From assembly GCA_963802795.1 (NCBI GenBank), contig CAWDJV010000003.1, positions 248,001 to 312,000 of the forward strand: a stretch of DNA of 64,000 nucleotides, written 5' to 3'. The translations under genes were made by a program, and so were the position numbers. Of the stretch, positions 62,759 through 64,000 are shown in pieces (the first letter of the stretch is position 1; each line of letters opens with the position of its first letter). A model generated the notes under the pieces. It had not been told where the DNA came from. It made no database searches and worked only from the letters and a program-made list of their open reading frames with translations. The stretch is from JAIBJN01 sp963802795 (lineage in GTDB: Bacteria > Actinomycetota > Thermoleophilia > Gaiellales > Gaiellaceae).

Positions 62759-63781
62759 ATGAGCGACGTCGCGAGCATCGTCGCGGACGTCCGCGAGCGC
62801 GGCGACGCGGCTCTGGCGGATTGGTCGCTGCGGCTCGACGGCGTCGAGCCGGCGCGGGCGGAGCCGGCAGGCGACGTGCCGGAGTGGGCCGTCCTCGCGC
62901 TCGCGGACGCCGTTCGCCGCTGGCACGAGCTCCAGCGCCCCGCCAACCTCAGCGAGGAGATCCTCCCCGGCACCGTCCTGGAGCGCCGCTGGCTGCCGCT
63001 CGCGTCCGTCGGGATCTACGTGCCGCGCCGGCTCGTCTCGACGCTCGTCATGTGCGCGGTTCCCGCCCAGGTCGCGGGCGTGGAGCGGATCGTCGTCGTC
63101 ACGCCGCCCTCCGGCGCAGGCCTGGTGGCCCGCGCCGCAAGGCTGCTCGGCATCGAGGAGGTCTGGGCCGTCGGTGGGCCGCAGGCGATCGCTGCGCTCG
63201 CCTACGGCACCGAGACGGTGCCGGCCGTGGACAAGATCGTCGGCCCGGGGAGCGCCTTCGTGAACGAGGCGAAGCTCCTCGTCTCCCGGGAGGTCGCGGT
63301 CGACCTACCGGCCGGGCCGTCGGAGGTGGTCGTCCTCGCCTCCGAGGGAGCCGACCTGGCCGTTGCGGAGCTCGAGCTCGCGGCTCAGCGCGAGCACGGT
63401 CCCGACTCCGTGTGCCGGCTCGTCGAGGCGGACGGCGATCTCGAGGGCGCTCTCGCGCGCGTCGAGGAGCTCGCCCCCGAGCACCTCGTTCTCCTCGGCG
63501 AGGAGGCCGAGCGGCTGGCGCCGCGCGTCCGCAACGCCGGCGCCGTGTTCGTGGGGCGCTTCTCCCCGGTGGCTGCGGGCGACTACGCGACGGGCGGGAA
63601 CCACGTCCTCCCCACCGGCGGACGGGCGCGGGCCGCCGGCGGGCTCGGGCTCGAGGCTTTCCTGAAGCCGGTCACGATCCAGCGGCTCACACCCGAGGGG
63701 CTTGCGCGGGTGCGGCCGGTCGTGGAGGCGCTCGCGGCCGTCGAGGGCATGCCGGCCCACGCCGAGGCGGTGCGCCGGTGA
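62759..63781 (+). CDS. hisD: Histidinol dehydrogenase, short or N-terminally broken
   Basis: 340 residues from ATG 62759, about 80-90 shorter than usual. All catalytic elements are present: KIVGPGSAFVNEAKLL, VDLPAGPSEVVVLASEGADL, zinc ligands in AAQREHG and GDYATGGNHVLP, APEHL with the catalytic E-H pair, and AHAEAV near the end. An ATG at 62703, four bases after hisG, opens MSVARFRLAPQAQRPRAGL and stops at 62758-62760; one base change would join it to SDVASIVADVRERGD. The real start may therefore be 62703, with a frame error near 62757. Confidence 0.88.
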   Translation: MSDVASIVADVRERGDAALADWSLRLDGVEPARAEPAGDVPEWAVLALADAVRRWHELQRPANLSEEILPGTVLERRWLPLASVGIYVPRRLVSTLVMCAVPAQVAGVERIVVVTPPSGAGLVARAARLLGIEEVWAVGGPQAIAALAYGTETVPAVDKIVGPGSAFVNEAKLLVSREVAVDLPAGPSEVVVLASEGADLAVAELELAAQREHGPDSVCRLVEADGDLEGALARVEELAPEHLVLLGEEAERLAPRVRNAGAVFVGRFSPVAAGDYATGGNHVLPTGGRARAAGGLGLEAFLKPVTIQRLTPEGLARVRPVVEALAAVEGMPAHAEAVRR

Positions 63782-64000
63782 GGACGCTCCCGGCCGAGTT
63801 CGCCGCCTACGCCTGGGCTCCCTCGACGCGCGAGCTCGCGGCCCGCACCGGGCTCGACCCGGTCGAGATCGTCCGCTTCGACGGCAACGTCCCCGCCTGG
63901 CCTCTTCCCTCCACCCGCCCAGGCGCGCTCGCGGCGGCGGTCGCCGACGTGCAGAACTACCCGCACGGCGGGTACACGGACCTGACGGCCGCCGTCGCCC
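63778..64000 (+). CDS. hisC: Histidinol-phosphate aminotransferase, N-terminal part
   Basis: The first 74 residues before the window ends. GTG at 63778 overlaps the hisD stop (GTGA). The sequence VRTLPAEFAAYAWAPSTREL, then VEIVRFDGNVPAWPLPSTRP and VQNYPHGGYTDLTAAVA fits the N-terminus of HisC-type class I/II aminotransferases (the D-x-N-x-P and Y-P-x-G-x-Y elements). Fourth gene of the his operon. Confidence 0.85.
   Translation, partial: MRTLPAEFAAYAWAPSTRELAARTGLDPVEIVRFDGNVPAWPLPSTRPGALAAAVADVQNYPHGGYTDLTAAVA

Noticed and set aside
1351..62760. Programmed ribosomal frameshifting as the cause of the many frame breaks
   Set aside because: Break sites share no slippery heptamer or downstream structure, affect unrelated genes, and mostly look like one extra G or C in short runs.
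1..64000. CRISPR arrays, tRNA/rRNA genes, insertion sequences, prophage or toxin-antitoxin loci
   Set aside because: No regularly spaced repeats, cloverleaf-like sequences with a T-loop, transposase or integrase motifs, or phage genes were found on either strand.

Overview
The window is very GC-rich, uses GTG and TTG starts freely, and packs genes into overlapping start/stop pairs. It carries actinobacterial signatures: CYTH-CHAD protein, Nudix next to a SixA-type phosphatase, PhoX, an ECF sigma factor with a SnoaL tail, DUF3830, and glucoamylase directly after zwf. A Thermoleophilia-like (Gaiellales/Solirubrobacterales) soil actinobacterium or metagenome-assembled genome is my best guess. 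No rRNA, tRNA, IS element, prophage or CRISPR array was seen.

Layout. 0-5 kb: a transporter and a minus-strand signalling operon (lone receiver, PAS histidine kinase, LuxR-type regulator, 33-aa membrane peptide). 5-17 kb: a phosphate/polyphosphate block with CYTH-CHAD, Nudix, SixA-like phosphatase, PRC-barrel-like protein, PPK1-PPX, MFS, PhoX, CBS protein, PhoP-like regulator and PhoR-like kinase. 17-22 kb: a MASE1 kinase/LuxR regulator pair and a MalT-like LuxR regulator. 22-30 kb: CMD protein, NfeD-like protein, drug-efflux MFS, universal stress proteins, amidotransferase, glutamate decarboxylase and membrane proteins. 30-40 kb: NDH-2, G6PDH, GH15 glucoamylase, GMC oxidoreductase, MFS, aldose epimerase and a CPA2 antiporter. 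40-47 kb: cydABDC and DUF2254. 49-53 kb: pstSCAB-phoU. 53-59 kb: sigma factor/DHFR-like pair, Pit transporter with its DUF47 partner, and copA. 59-64 kb: DUF3830, an ATP-grasp protein and histidine genes (hisA facing hisR/yerC-hisG-hisD-hisC, the last cut by the window end).

Three layers of regulation can be read from the DNA. First, 7-bp blocks related to GTTCACC repeated every 11 bp (PHO-box-like) lie before pstS, phoP, phoX (two copies), ppk-ppx and a small PRC-barrel-like gene, linking the 5-15 kb block to the pst operon. Second, a 17-bp palindrome, TCAYCC-N5-GGATGA, recurs at seven intergenic or gene-edge places, including before cydA, ndh and a CMD gene; I do not recognise it. Third, local operators: an AT-rich palindrome between hisA and the TrpR-like gene, and a TACCC/GGGTA palindrome before copA.

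Caution: about 22-24 single-base frame breaks split otherwise perfect genes (cydA, cydB, cydD, pstS, pstB, copA, gad, ndh and others), while long genes in between are intact. Both halves keep family-conserved sequence, so I read them as assembly or read errors and annotate whole genes, giving each break point. The same caution applies to the apparent PPK-PPX fusion.
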